Shown here piece by piece: positions 11,640 to 23,156 of a stretch of 64,000 nucleotides of DNA (positions within the stretch are counted from its first letter, which is position 1; each line of letters begins with the position of its first letter). Below the pieces are notes generated by a model. It had not been told where the DNA came from, searched no databases, and saw only the letters and a program-made list of their open reading frames with translations. The position numbers and the translations under genes are program-made. Source of the DNA: Diogma glabrata (taxonomy: Eukaryota; Arthropoda; Insecta; Diptera; Cylindrotomidae); assembly GCA_963693315.1 (NCBI GenBank), contig OY856188.1:217261554-217325553 (forward strand), in the 5' to 3' direction.

Positions 11640-12240
11640 GTAAGGTGAAAAAGTCAAAGTTTAAACTTGACCATTTTTTATTTTCCTGGAACTACATAGA
11701 CATATAAGTTGTATGAAAAAAATAAAAATACAAGTTGTTCTAGAATTTTTTCCATTTTTAACCCACTGTGGTTAAAATTTTTCGTTAATAAAATTCGTTA
11801 ATAAAATAATGAAAAATTAGAATTTTAACATGACCAAAAATTTTTAAAATTAAATATCTCAAGAAAACGATAAATAGAGAGAGACAATTTGACATATTTT
11901 AGTGTAAGGATAAAACTATTTTTAAAAAACGAAAACAGTTAAAACTCAATTGATCTTTGACCCTAGCGCCATGCCATCTTTAAAAAGTATTTTTAATATT
12001 TTAAAACTAATTAAAAAAAGTTCAAATAATTATTTCTTCTAAAGAATAACTAACTACCTATCAAACAAAAAAGTGTTTGTTGAAATCGGTATAACCATTC
12101 TTGAGCAATTGAATTTCAAAGTTACTACAGATTGTCAAAATTTTAATTATTAATGTATATTTGGGTGCCCTGCCCTCTTTACTTAAACTCTGCACTTTAA
12201 AAAAATTCTAATATACGTAATATTTTTTATTTTGTTCAAA
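11640..12240. repeat. Copy of a dispersed foldback repeat
   Basis: From about 11766 this matches the right arm of the palindrome at 39798-40613. Shared blocks include GGTTAAAATTTTT, AAAATTAAATATCTCAAGAA, TTGATCTTTG-CCCTAGCGCC, GAAATCGGTATA-CC-TTCTTGAGCAATT and GCACTTTAAAAAAATT. The left arm is much shorter or more decayed. No coding frame is visible. Confidence 0.7.
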
Positions 12241-12296
12241 ATAGTTTGTTCTCGGTCTAGAACATGTATTTTTTCAGGACAGAATACGATAGAAAA

Positions 12297-12700
12297 ATAT
12301 ACTTAACTTCGAATTTGCCTATCTCTAAATCCGATAAATACAGCCAAATCACCTTCTGAATTCGATCACTAATTAATAAGCACGACACCAGGTTTTTTTG
12401 TAGTATTTAAAATTGCTATTGTTTCACAACAACAGGAAAACAATATATAGCAAACAATATTCCTATCTAGAATATTAACTAATTTCAAAAACTCTAACGG
12501 TTGATTGTAAACATTTTTATTTCACAGCGTCCAAACAATACAAAAAATTTCTCTTAAATAACACTTAAGACTTAAATTTAATTAAAATAATAACATTCCA
12601 CTTAAACTTTTTACACTATCACAGTCTAATTTAAAACCTAATAACTATACATTATCGCAGTCTTATTTAAAACTAACTTTGGTTCTTCAAATTTTTCTTA
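12297..12700 (-). repeat. Decayed solo LTR related to the 46-52 kb element
   Basis: This can be aligned by eye with the LTR at 45908-46554. Shared phrases include GATCACTAATTAATAAGCAC, CACCAGGTTTTT, CACAACAACAGGAAAACAATA, AGCAAACAATATTCCTA and CTCTAACGGTT. It differs at many positions. No polyprotein remains nearby, so it is best read as an old solo LTR or LTR fragment of the same or a sister family. Confidence 0.72.
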
Positions 12701-12734
12701 ATTTCTCAAATATTCTAGGTAAATTCATTGCAAA

Positions 12735-13170
12735 TAGCATTTTCGATTGAGAACCAGTTCACAACTAGTTTTTTTTTTCAATACATAAAAATTATTTCCC
12801 CTCAAAATCATGTTCGATTGAAGCAAAATAAAAAAAAACTTCTTAACTAGTTGTACATTTTTCCCTTTTGAAGAACAAGTTTTATTTTCAGTTATTTTTG
12901 AGTTTTACTCATAGTATGACAAAAAGTATACACAACAAACGTTAAATCAAAACGTTATAATTATAACGCAGCATCATATTAATAATTTTATTTTATTTTT
13001 AGTTAAAATTTATTGTTTTTTTATTACTTTTCAAACAAACCAAAATAAAAGAATTAATAAAATAACCAATTCAATTTACTCATACAATAACACTGAATGT
13101 TTGCATGTTCGATTGAAAAAAAGAACTCGTTAAGAACTAGTTATTAACTAGTTCTTCAATCGAAAACGAC
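12735..13170. mobile_element. MITE with ~35-bp inverted ends
   Basis: The left end (TTTTCGATTGAGAACCAGTT near 12739) matches the reverse complement of the right end (ACTAGTTCTTCAATCGAAAA, about 13147-13166). A second, internal pair (CATGTTCGATTGAA near 12808 and 13104) repeats the theme. There is no coding frame. The element is about 435 bp. The superfamily and target duplication are not determined. Confidence 0.65.
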
Positions 13171-14370
13171 AAAAGGAAAGCTCCAGAAATTCTGATGAAA
13201 TCTACATTATTATTTTGGATATATTTTATTTTATGTGTTGACCCTTTTTCTTAAAAACAATGTGACGTTGATTTTAGTTTTGAAATATTGTGCGGAGAAA
13301 ATGGAGGTCCAATTGGAGGTGGACAATTTTGTTTTTTATTTCATTGCGATTATGTAGAATCGTAGCAATATGAAATCTTATTTTCCTTATCATTATTCAA
13401 TTCTTATTTTTAACTTTTTTTATTAAATTTTTTAATTGGAAGTTCATTATTTTTTCATTAATAAGTTAGACATGTTTAGCATACTAAATATGAAATATTC
13501 ATTATTCAGACTCTTTGAATATCCGCAGATAACATGTCAACAACTAGAAAGGGAGAAGACGGGAGAAATGAAAGGAATAAGGATATGGAAATAACCATAC
13601 TAATTTTTTTAAATGACGTTTGACATTTTCTTTAAATGTCTGAGGGACAAATTCATCGGGATATAAGGAGGCGGAAATTGAGTTCCAGATTTTACCAATC
13701 TATCTTGTGAAAAAATCATAAATCCTATTATGCATTTCGGAATTTTTTTAAAAACAAACGGGAGTCCTCACTTGGAAAACACAAAATAAAATCGCAATCT
13801 AAAATTATATAAATCAATTATATAAATCAAATCTAGTTTACAGTATAGTTATTTGATGGATGATCCATGTAAATTATTAGTTCGCCAACATTCCAAACTT
13901 TACAAGTCAAAACTATCAGTTCTTGATCATTCGATTTCTTGTGCATTAAATCCATTATTATTAGAATTATTTTCACCTTGACAAAATTTCCACATCCATA
14001 CAATAGCATTTTATATTCCTTATCTTGATGTGAGGTAAAACTAATAAAATAAACTAACCGACATTTGTCATCCTATTCCATTGGATATAACCACAAATTT
14101 ATATCCATTATCAAATCCATTTTAAAGGACTCGGATTCACAATGCAATCGACGAACACAAACCAACTTTTTACCTTGCGGATCCGTCTCTTTTATATTGA
14201 AACATATCTTCAAATAATATTCCTGCCACTTTTGAGGTGATGAAAATTACATCACATACTTATATCGAACAAAATAATACTTTTATTTGTATATCTTTAT
14301 TTGTTAATATATTTATAACCAAAAAAGAATTACAAATATTTCTACAATGTTATCTTTTTAAACTTTATTA
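13171..14370. other. No gene seen
   Basis: AT-rich sequence without supportable coding content. Confidence 0.55.
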
Positions 14371-14926
14371 CCCAGGTTCGAAATACCAAGGCTTATCGAA
14401 TGGGCCAAGCTTGGAAAACTAAGAAATGATTATCAAGGCATGGCCAAGTCTTAGTCTGATACACTTTGTCATACTAAGCCAATGGTTAAAATAAATAAAT
14501 AAGTTTAGTTTTGGGCCAGCCTGCACCACAGCTTTTGGGGTTTGGGCCAGACTTAATATTTGCAAACGGGCCAAGCTTGGGCCTAGCGTGGACTGATATT
14601 CTTGGGCCAAGTCTGGCAAATAAGACTTGGGCAAGGTCTACCAAACCAATTTTTTCCCAGACCTCCTTTTAATGTGTGGAAAGAAGTTGTGGAAAGAGTA
14701 ACATATATAAAATTAGAGAAAAACTTAATATGGCTTGCACATGTTTACACTACATTAGACTAGTGAATAATGCGTAACATAATAAACTGAATCTTGGTCC
14801 AGTCCAGGCATTTACAACTGGCCCAGACTGAAACCAAAGTTAACTTGCCAAGTCTTGGCTCGCCAATACTGGGCCAAAATTGGTTCGTTGTTTAATATTG
14901 GCAGCTCCTACCCGGGAACCATAAAT
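14371..14926. repeat. Inverted module A (left copy), rich in GGCCAAG/CTTGGCC
   Basis: This module contains ten or more short near-palindromic words of the type GGGCCAAGCTTGG, TGGCCAAGTCT and GGGCCAGACTT. Its edges are near ACCCAGGTT (14371) and TACCCGGGA (14909). It reappears in opposite orientation at 17345-18000. No protein frame is plausible. The repeated words may be transposase-binding sites of a non-autonomous DNA element (inference). Confidence 0.7.
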
Positions 14927-15088
14927 CATGCAATTCAATTCATAAACGGTCTAAGCCGGTCCAAATATCCATTTTATAATTTAATTCTTTTAAATTTTTA
15001 TTAATATCTTTGTCATAAGAAGTTAATTAATTACTTTGATTTACTTTTATTGTTTTTTGAACAAAAATGAATTATACTATACATGCAT
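14927..15088. other. Spacer between modules A and B
   Basis: AT-rich sequence with no recognisable feature. Confidence 0.4.
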
Positions 15089-15510
15089 CCCAGGTAAGCA
15101 GAGAGGATTGTTTTGACATTGAGCCAACCTTGTTTTAAGGTCGAACAATGTTGGGACAAGCTTTAAAATAAACTTGGTTGAATGTTGTTTTAACCTTAAA
15201 TGATAACCACGTACCATTATTATTTTTAGACATTATAGAACAATATTTATATACAATGCTGGCCCAATACTACCCAGGTAAGGACAAAGGATTGTTTTTA
15301 CATTGAGCCAAGTTTGTTTTAAGGTTGAACAACGTTGAGACAAGCTTTAAAATAAAATTGGTTGAATGTTGTTTTAACCTTAAATGATAACCACGTACCA
15401 TTATTATTTGTACACATTGGGTCAATATTTAAATACAATGCTGGACCAATTCTAAAACAAATAAATCGAATTCATAGCTTTTTAATTTTTTTTGCAATGT
15501 ATAATTCATT
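15089..15510. repeat. Module B, two tandem copies
   Basis: Two direct copies of about 183 bp (15089-15271 and 15272-15455) each start CCCAGGTAAG and share TTGAGCCAA, ACAAGCTTTAAAATAAA and AAATGATAACCACGTACCATT. One copy recurs inverted at 18001-18236, ending in TTACCTGGG. Confidence 0.8.
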
Positions 15511-15569
15511 ATATGTGTTGTTATGGTTTTCCATATTATTCACTGTTTGTGTGCTTTTGTCACTTTTGA

Positions 15570-16540
15570 ATTAAAATGCAATATTTAAAAGTATACTTTT
15601 TAATGTGTTTATTTTTAATTTTAAATTTTATTAATAATCGTATAAACTTCCTTATAGTAACAATTTGAATTTGATTTTTTATTTTAATGAATATCGATTT
15701 CGACCTACGTCATCCTCAGTTCTTGAATTATTATTACAATCTTTGCTTAAACTAATGTCTTATATATATACTATTTCAACTGCTATTTTTTATTATTATA
15801 TCATATATTTTATTAGTTTTAGGGTTGCTTTCATCATTTAAAATGTTGTTATTGTTTTTATGTTTATATATTTCTATTTCTTCCTATCTATCTAAATGTT
15901 GTCCTTTTCTTTTTTATGTAATATTGTTAAATTTGTGTTGATATTGGTATATTTGTGTTTTTCTATTTTTAATTGTTGGGCATATATAGATTTTGGATCA
16001 CTTTTATTAATTTCACTGGTGTGTTCAATAAATCTTTTTGTGAAGGACCGCCCCGTTTGACCTATATAAAATTTACTGCAGTCATCGCAGGTAATCTTAT
16101 AAATACCTGTGTCTAAGGTTTGGGTTTTTGGTTTTTAGGTAATTTTCTATTTTATTTTTGTTTTTTGTAAGCTGCAATATATCCATATATTTTTAAAGTT
16201 TTTTGCATTATTTTGAAGGTTGTTTTATTATATGTTACGCCTATGTATTTTTAGCCTGCTAAGTTTTCTTTATTCCTCAGTGTTGTTAGGGTTTGCAAAT
16301 TTTTCTTGTTTTTATGTTTCTAATGTGTCAATTATTTATTTCTTCTAATGTGTCAATTATTTCGTTTTTATATCCGTTTTTACTGGCTATGTATTTTATA
16401 TTATTTAATTCGTCTAGATAATTTTCTGCATTCATTGGTATATTGTTCAATCTATTGATCATGTGGTTGTATGCAGTTTATGTTGGAATGGATGATGTGA
16501 TTTAATATTTATTGTTTGATCGGGGTTGGTTTCGGATCAA
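15570..16540 (-). pseudogene. Penelope-like element, 3' part: linker and GIY-YIG endonuclease
   Basis: Read on the minus strand, the order is: an RT-to-endonuclease linker (about 16540-16180, with MNAENYLDELNNIKYIASKN and several stops), then a GIY-YIG domain (about 16110-15890). The domain shows GIYKITCDDCSKFYIGQTGR followed by a TKRFIEHTSE segment. The CDDC pair and the IGQTGRSF motif are typical of Penelope-like endonucleases. The domain is open up to a TAG at 15884-15886, after which the frame continues to a TGA at 15776-15778. The endonuclease makes the nick that primes target-site reverse transcription. The RT domain is missing. A hammerhead-like motif lies downstream at 15683-15727. 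The stop and the lost RT make this a relic. Confidence 0.85.
15683..15727 (-). ncRNA. Hammerhead-ribozyme-like motif, minus copy
   Basis: On the minus strand CTGAGGA (the CUGANGA core) and GAAA flank a GAC-GTAG-GTC stem, followed by the self-complementary ATCGAT. Outer arms (TTCAAGAA with TTCATTAAA) can form stem I with one mismatch and one bulge. One extra T sits between the core and stem II. Hammerheads are known in Penelope-like elements. Activity of this one is doubtful. Confidence 0.35.
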
Positions 16541-16702
16541 ATAATAAATGGAATCAGTAAAAAATGATATGGAAAGCACATAAAAAAGAATATAAAAAAG
16601 AAAAGTGAAATAAAAAATTGAAATTATAAAAGTTAAAAGAATCAAAACTAATAGAAATGGGAACTCATCATATTAACATAATAAATCAATACAGACCGCC
16701 AC

Positions 16703-17333
16703 AATATTGCAGCTTACAAAAACAAAAATAAAATAGAAAATCACCTAAAAACCAAAAAAACCCAAATCTTAGACACATGTGTTTATAAGATTGCCTGTGA
16801 TGACTGTAGTAAATTTTATATAGGTCAAACGGGCGGTCCTTCACAAAAAGATTTATTGAACACACCAGTGAAATTAATAAAAGTGATCCAAAATCCAGAT
16901 ATGCCCAACATTTGAAAATAGAAAAACACAAATATACCAATATCAACACAAATTTAACAATATTACATAAAAAAAGAAAAGGACAACATCTAGATAGATA
17001 GGAAGAAATAGAAATATATAAACATAAAAACAATAACAACATTTTAAATGATGAAAGCAACCCTAAAACTAATAAAACATATGACATAATAATAAAAAAT
17101 AGCAGTTGAAATAGTATATATATAAGACATTAGTTTAAACAAAGATTGTAATAATAATTTAAGAACTGAGGATGACGTAGGTCGAAATCGATATTCATTA
17201 AAATAAAAAATCAAATTCAAATTGTTACTATAAGGAAATTTATATGATTATTAATAAAATAAAAGACATAAATAAAAAAAAATAAACATATTAAAAGAGT
17301 ATATTTTTAAATATTGCATTTTAGTGTATAATG
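16703..17333 (+). pseudogene. Penelope-like element, inverted second copy of the GIY-YIG region
   Basis: This is a near-identical inverted copy of 15570-16180. It encodes KIACDDCSKFYIGQTG, but the GIY triad has become CVY. One G is missing near 16829, which shifts the frame; the continuation (RFIEHTSEINKSDPKSRYAQ) is readable in the next frame. The TAG after the GIY-YIG core occurs at the same place as in the minus copy, so the stop probably predates the duplication. A TGA at 17107-17109 matches the end of the other copy. Confidence 0.85.
17158..17202 (+). ncRNA. Hammerhead-ribozyme-like motif, plus copy
   Basis: Same motif as in the inverted copy, but stem I is better: TTTAAGAA (17158-17165) pairs with TTCATTAAA (17194-17202) over 8 bp with one bulged A. 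The core CTGAGGA is at 17166-17172, a 3-bp stem II GAC/GTC at 17174-17183, GAAA at 17184-17187, and a short stem III ATCGAT at 17187-17192. The extra T at 17173 departs from the consensus. Confidence 0.4.
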
Positions 17334-17344
17334 CAGTATAATCC

Positions 17345-18000
17345 TTGGCTAACTAACTTTGGTTACAGTGTGGGCCAGTTGTAAATGCCTAGACTCAACC
17401 AAGATTCAGTTTATTATGTTACGCATTATTTACTAGTCTAATGTAGTGTAAACATGTGCAAGTCATTTTAAGCTTTTCTCTAATTTTATAAATGTTACTC
17501 TTTCAACAACTTCTTTCCACACATTTAAAGGAGGTCTGGAAAAAAAATTGGTTTGGTAGATCTAGCCCAAGTCTTATTTGCCAGACATGGCCCAAGGACG
17601 TCAGTCCAAACTTGGCACAAACTTGGGCCGTTTGAAAATATTAAGTCTGGCCAAAACCCCGAAAGCTGTTGCTTGGTGCAGGTCTGGCCCCTCAGCCTTT
17701 TATTACCCGGGTATTGTAGTGGAATTTCCTCATATATTGTAAATTTGTTGGTTACAGTCCATCATTGCACAAATGCTGAAATTATATAACAATTACAATA
17801 AATTTGTTTCAACATTGAACCAAGCTTGGCCCAAAACTAAATATAGTAGTCAAAAGATACAATTTACATTTATTTATTTTAACCATTGGCTTAGTATGAC
17901 AAAATATATCAGACTAAGGCTTGGCCATGCCTTGATAATCATTTTTTAGTTTTTCAAGCTTGGGCCAAGCTTGGCCCATTCGATAAGCCTTGGTTTTTCT
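17345..18000. repeat. Inverted module A (right copy) with a ~110-bp insertion
   Basis: Reverse-complement counterpart of 14371-14926. Shared words include CAACTTCTTTCCACACATT, GTCTGGCC, TTGGGCCAAGCTTGGCCC and CATTGGCTTAGTATGACAAA. A segment at about 17705-17820 starting CCCGGGTATTG is absent from the left copy. Confidence 0.7.
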
Positions 18001-18236
18001 AACCTGGGATTGAATCAAAAATTAAAAAGCTATGAATTCGAATTATTTGTTTTAGAATTGACCCAGCATTGAATTTAAATATTGTTCCAATGTGTAAAAA
18101 TAATAATGGTACATGGCTATTAATTATGATTTAAACAACATTCAACCATTTTTATTTTAAAGCTTGTCTCAACATTGTTCAACCTTAAAACAAGCTTGGC
18201 TCAATGTAAAAACAATCCTCTTTGCTTACCTGGGTA
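18001..18236. repeat. Inverted module B (right copy)
   Basis: Reverse complement of the second module B copy (15272-15510). It ends in AATCCTCTTTGCTTACCTGGG. Its order relative to module A differs from the left side, so the whole structure is not a simple palindrome. Confidence 0.75.
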
Positions 18237-18430
18237 ATTGCAAAAACTTGTGGCACCAAAAAAAAACACAAACTTTCCACTTTGATTTAAATTTACAAAA
18301 TCTTTCTTTATCAAATTTGTTTATTCAACTTTCTTTATCAACATTTATCAAATCAAAGATTTACGTCGGATATCAAAATATATTCGCAGGAGGGATCGAT
18401 TTTGATCGATTATGATCAATGTTGATCTAT

Positions 18431-18926
18431 GGGTCTGACTACCCAGCGTACTCCAGTCCCTGCCATTGACATATGAGTTAGCGTGAGATATCACATACCA
18501 CTGGCAATGGCAGGAGATGTCATTAGCCAAGATGATATCTTAGGGTGCTGGCGGTCGAACTTTAATTAGTCAACGGCAGCACTTCCAGTCTTAGCTGGGC
18601 AGCGTTCCGTAGCGGCACCGCTCATTAGCTCTTCCGAGGAATCGCACCAACACGTATTTATGTGTGGGCTTTGTGCCTCGATTGAGGTGGTGGGCGGTGC
18701 GTCTGGGGTGCGCTGCATCATCTGGATTATTGGCATTTAGTTTTGTTTTGTTTTCTGCAAATTTCTCACAATTTGTTTTTCACTTATTATTTTGTTATTA
18801 TTTCTTCATCTTATCATGAAATATTGGCATATGTCATATTTTGTAGTATGATAGGATTTTTTACTTAGTTATCCATTTTAAAATAAAACATAAAAAAATA
18901 AAATAAACATTTTGATATATATATAT
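18431..18926 (+). promoter_or_regulatory. 5' leader, probably carrying the internal promoter
   Basis: This is conspicuously GC-richer than its surroundings, with the words CCAGTCCCTGCC, GGTGCTGGCGGTCG and GCACCGCTCATTAGC. Non-LTR elements of this kind are transcribed from an internal promoter at their 5' end. A decayed relative of the first 150 bp occurs alone at 8995-9150, which supports this as a defined leader. No specific promoter element is proven. Confidence 0.5.
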
Positions 18927-21900
18927 ATGGCAGTACAACCGAAAAAAAATAAGTCTGCAAGTGGTAAAGCAAATTTGCACAATCCACCCGCCCATAAAGC
19001 GGCATGTCCACGGAATTTGCAGGGACAAAACATATATGAATCAATAAAAAATTTTAAAATACATGTTCAAAACATCTGCGGATTGAACGCTTACCATGAC
19101 CACGTGCAACATCATCTTGAGCACGACAAACCGAACATTCTATTCCTTACAGAAACACAAGTTTCTGAAAATTTTCTCTTTATAGAATCGCTTAATTCCA
19201 AATATAGGCTCGAATCAGCTTTCAAACTCCATCAGGGCGTATGCGCATTCATTCATGAGAGTGTTGCGTACACGCGCTTTCCAAATTTTGAACTACACGG
19301 TGACGGCTTCAATACAATGGTTTTAAAGATTTGTCTTCCAGAAATGACTTTTTTTACAGTAGCTTTATACCGGTCCCCCAACAAACGTAACCCAAACTTT
19401 TTTAATATACTGACAAAAATTATGGACGAGATTAGAGCAAAGTCCCCTAATTGTGAAGTTATCGTTACCGGTGACTTCAACGTCCACAACAAATCATGGT
19501 TGGAATTCTCCAAATCGACCGACGATGTTGACAATAGTGGAAAACTGGCAGACATTTTTGCCGCGTCTCAGGGCCTATTCCAAATTGTTAAAAGCCCAAC
19601 TTTCACTCCCCGTAATGGTGGTGATAATAGTTTTCTTTTAGATCTCTATCTTACCACAATGCCAGATATTACGAGTGTCGATGTCGCGAAAGGTAGTATT
19701 GGAAATTCTGATCATTATTTAATCTCATCAGTTATCAAAACTGATTTACTGAAAACTACAGCCTCCAAACCCCGTAAAATATTTCACTACTCAAAAATGG
19801 ATAAGAGTGGTCTTCAAAATTTTTTCCATGGTTTCCCTTTCGACCGTCATTGTTTTTACACTGACAATGTAAATGTTTCTGCCCAAAACTTTACAGAAAC
19901 CAACCAATTTGCTATCAATAAATTTGTCCCTTTCTCCATAGTAAAACCCAAACAAAAATACTTGTATTTGGAAGCTGCCAAAACGGCACTTAGAAACAAA
20001 CGTAGATCATTTAATATTTGGATTCATAGCAAAACTCCCACTAATCGATCCCAATATCTAAAGGCCAACAAAATATCTAATCAGATTATTTCAAACGAAA
20101 AGTCCGAAATTGACAGAGCGAAAGCCTCAAAACTTACGTCTATGTCTGTTTCTGACAAGAGTTTCTACAGTGCCATTAATTCTTTAAATTCTGGTACAAA
20201 ATTTTCTATTCCCCCTATTATTGATGGTGATTTAATCGTCAATGATCCCGCAAGAAAAGCTAACTTGTTCGCTGAACGCTTTGCTCCGAACTCCACTGTT
20301 TTGGAAACTCCTAAAGAAATGCCCCAAATCCAGTCTTCAGGAGTTAATATGAATGAACTTCACTTCAAACCCAAAATAGTCGCAAAACTTTTAAGGGGGT
20401 TAAACATCAACAAAGCATCAGGAATGGACAATATTCCACCCATTATTTTAAAAACCTTTTCCAAAGAACTTGCACCAACTTTAACTAAAATATTCTACCA
20501 ATCCTACAAATCTGGTATATTTCCCTCGTGCTGGAAGTTGGCAAATGTCCAGCCCGTCCCCAAAAAGGGACCAAAATCCGATATCTCAAATTATAGGCCA
20601 ATAGCTTTACTATCGGTCCTATCCAAAGTCTATGAGCATTATATTAATACACATATTTCAAAATTTCTGGAAAGAAATCATTTAATATCCGACAGCCAAT
20701 ACGGTTTTCGAAACAAAAGATCAACTACCGATCTATTAAACTATGTAGCGCATTGTTGGAACAGCATACCTGATAAAGGTGGTGAAACATACGTTATCGC
20801 TTTAGACATCTCCAAGGCATTCGATCGAGTCTGGCATGCCAACTTAATCAACAAGCTCGTTGCGTACGGTTTTCATCCCAATGCTGTGAAGCTGATTCAA
20901 AATTTTCTATCCAACCGATACATTTCGGTAACCTTAGATGGATTTTCTTCTGAGTCTAAACTAATTAACGCTGGTGTACTCCAAGGCTCAGTATTGTCCC
21001 CAACCCTATTTTTGATTTATATCAACGAATTGTTGAAAATCACCAGCAACCCAATAAATAGTTTTGCAGATGATAGTACTCTGCACAAGTCGTTCGAGCC
21101 CCTTCCTTCAAAAGGTAAAATGCACGAACGAATTAATCTCCTGCCCGGAGAGACGCTGCCATAAACGTGAACAAAGACCTGAATAAAGTCGCCGACTGGG
21201 GTGATCAAAACCTTGTCAATTTCAACTCCACCAAAACACAGCTGTTGATTGTTTCCAGATTAAAGACCGAGTTCCCCAAAGATATTTTATTTAGTATGTG
21301 TGATGAACCAATAGGTGAATGTAAAAACATTCGTTTATTGGGTGTCACAGTTTCAAATGACCTACTCTGGAACGATCATGTAATGGCGATGGCAAAAAGC
21401 GCGTCTAAAAAACTCGGTCTCCTAAATAGATGCAAAAATGTTTTCACTCCATACCAATTGCTCCATGTTTATAAGTCCTATATTCGTCCCTGTATGGAGT
21501 ACTGCTGTCAAGTTTGGGGTGCTGCCTCTGTTTCCATCTTGGCCCTTTTGGACTCTGTTCAAAAGCGAGCTATACGAATTGTAGGTGATCGAACTTTGAC
21601 ATCAAAACTTGATTCCCTACAACATCGTCGCACTGTTGCTGACCTCGTTGTTTTTAACAAATATCGTCATCAGCAGTGTCCAGATGAAATCAGCGGCATC
21701 ATGCCTCAAACTTATTCTTATCCCCGTTCCGCTCGGCAATCGGCTGCTGCAACCAGTGAAACGGTAAAGATACCGCGCTGTCATACTGGCAGATCGCAGA
21801 GAGACTTCTTTGTCCGAACTGCGTACAAATGGAATAGTTTGCAGGAACACTTAGTCTCAGGTGGCTTCAACCCACAGATGTTTAAAAAAAGCGTTAATCT

Positions 21901-21952
21901 ACACATTAGAACGCCAGTTGTTGTGGGACCCAGGTCTAGACCTAGGTCTTAA
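18927..21952 (+). pseudogene. Endonuclease-reverse transcriptase ORF with one frameshift
   Basis: The start is taken at ATG 18927 (MAVQPKKNK); an upstream TTG is not a likely start. The N-terminal APE-type endonuclease has HVQNICGLN, LTETQ, VTGDFNVHNKSW (near 19468) and NSDHYLI. The reverse transcriptase has NYRPIALLSVLSKV, SQYGFRNKRST, LDISKAFDRVWH, LQGSVLSPTLF and the catalytic FADDSTLH (near 21063). The frame runs to a stop at 21164. The remaining 260 residues continue in another frame from about 21140 to 21952, so a single-base indel near 21137-21150 broke the gene. The C-terminal part includes RLLGVTVSNDLLWNDHV and the VWGAAS region. At about 1,000 residues it matches a complete ORF2 without RNase H. 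Confidence 0.92.
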
Positions 21953-22027
21953 AAGGTATTTATGTGTTGTTGTGACACATATTCTAAACCCTATTACACA
22001 ACATATTTTATTAAAAAAAAAAAAAAA

Positions 22028-23140
22028 TATTACAGAATAAATGTTTCTGCATCGATTGGAATCAAAAAATTTAGATCTCACCGACAGTTTTCGCGAAATA
22101 ATTAATTTCAAAGTTATCATACACTCTATGTTATATTCGGCGGAAGTATCAAAATTTGTTAGAAAAATCAAAAATTCAGAATGTTCTTGCAAAGACATCC
22201 GAAATAGTAGATTGCATTACTAGGTAGTCCTCCCTGCGGTCGTGCGGCAAACTAACTCTTGTTTGGAAAACGCATTCGCACTAGTAATACACACTATTTT
22301 TTGTAACAAATGCGTAAAATTTATAAATATTTATTTAATTATTCATTTAATCATTTATTTAACAAAGTTATAAACAAATTTAAGCTTTTTAAATAGTTAA
22401 CGTGTGCCATCTTCGTTGTAATAGTTGTAAATTATACTAGCTCGAAAATATAAATATAAGAATAAAACTAAAACAACACATAGGAATCCAATAAGAGCTA
22501 TCAAAATTGTGAACTTTGAAAACCTAAATGAATTGTTTTTTCTTGCAATTCAAATGATGCAATGTGTTTAAGTTGTTTTTACTAAAGTAAAAAAGGTAAT
22601 TTATTTAAATTATTATTTTGATATTTTAGTGCTATAAAAATATTATATATAGATGGATATATGAATAGATTTAACTACAAATCTCACATGCAGGCGGCGT
22701 TACGGTCCAGGCTTACAAAATGTTTTGTGGTCATATGTGCGGAAAAGTAGTTTTTTCTTTTATTCTATTCTAGTACAAAATTGAATATTTTTTACGCATG
22801 TGTTACAAAAAAAAACTTACGTTCAGTTTCTCTGTGCGATTTATGATTTTTGAGCCCAAAAAACAGCGGTGTCACCGGTAATCAGACGTAAATATTTAAT
22901 TTAAAAATTCATAAAATCTGTTGTGTACACCGGAAAGCTGACCGCCATTTGCAGTAAGAAAATCTGGCAACGTTGTGTGTGTCGGTCAAAGTGAAGTCTT
23001 TTTTCATCGTTCGTGTTCATAATAAGATATCGTGACAATCAAATTTTAAAATAAAATATAAATATATTTATTTATTCCTATAGGACACTCAACAATAAAA
23101 CAAAATAATTTTAAATTAAAATAATAAATATGTTTTACTG
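22028..23140. other. No gene seen
   Basis: AT-rich sequence. Short frames here lack any recognisable motif. Confidence 0.55.
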
Positions 23141-23156
23141 ACTGCGACGTTGCCAG

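Larger units (their letters stand above)
18431..22027 (+). mobile_element. Nearly full-length Jockey-superfamily non-LTR retrotransposon
   Basis: The parts in order are: a GC-richer leader (from about 18431; exact start uncertain), a single endonuclease-RT ORF (18927-21952, one frameshift), a 3' UTR, and a 15-A tail at 22013-22027. No separate gag-like ORF1 and no RNase H are visible. Related fragments occur at 8995-9150 (leader) and 42149-42770 (ORF end), so the family is present in several copies. Confidence 0.88.

Noticed and set aside
16686..17087. 133-residue hydrophobic minus-strand frame
   Set aside because: It is the antisense of the Penelope-like GIY-YIG copy, which has recognisable motifs on the plus strand.
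18912..18926. TTG start with five extra residues for the Jockey-like ORF
   Set aside because: The ATG at 18927 is the natural eukaryotic start. The upstream codons are a TA-repeat translation.
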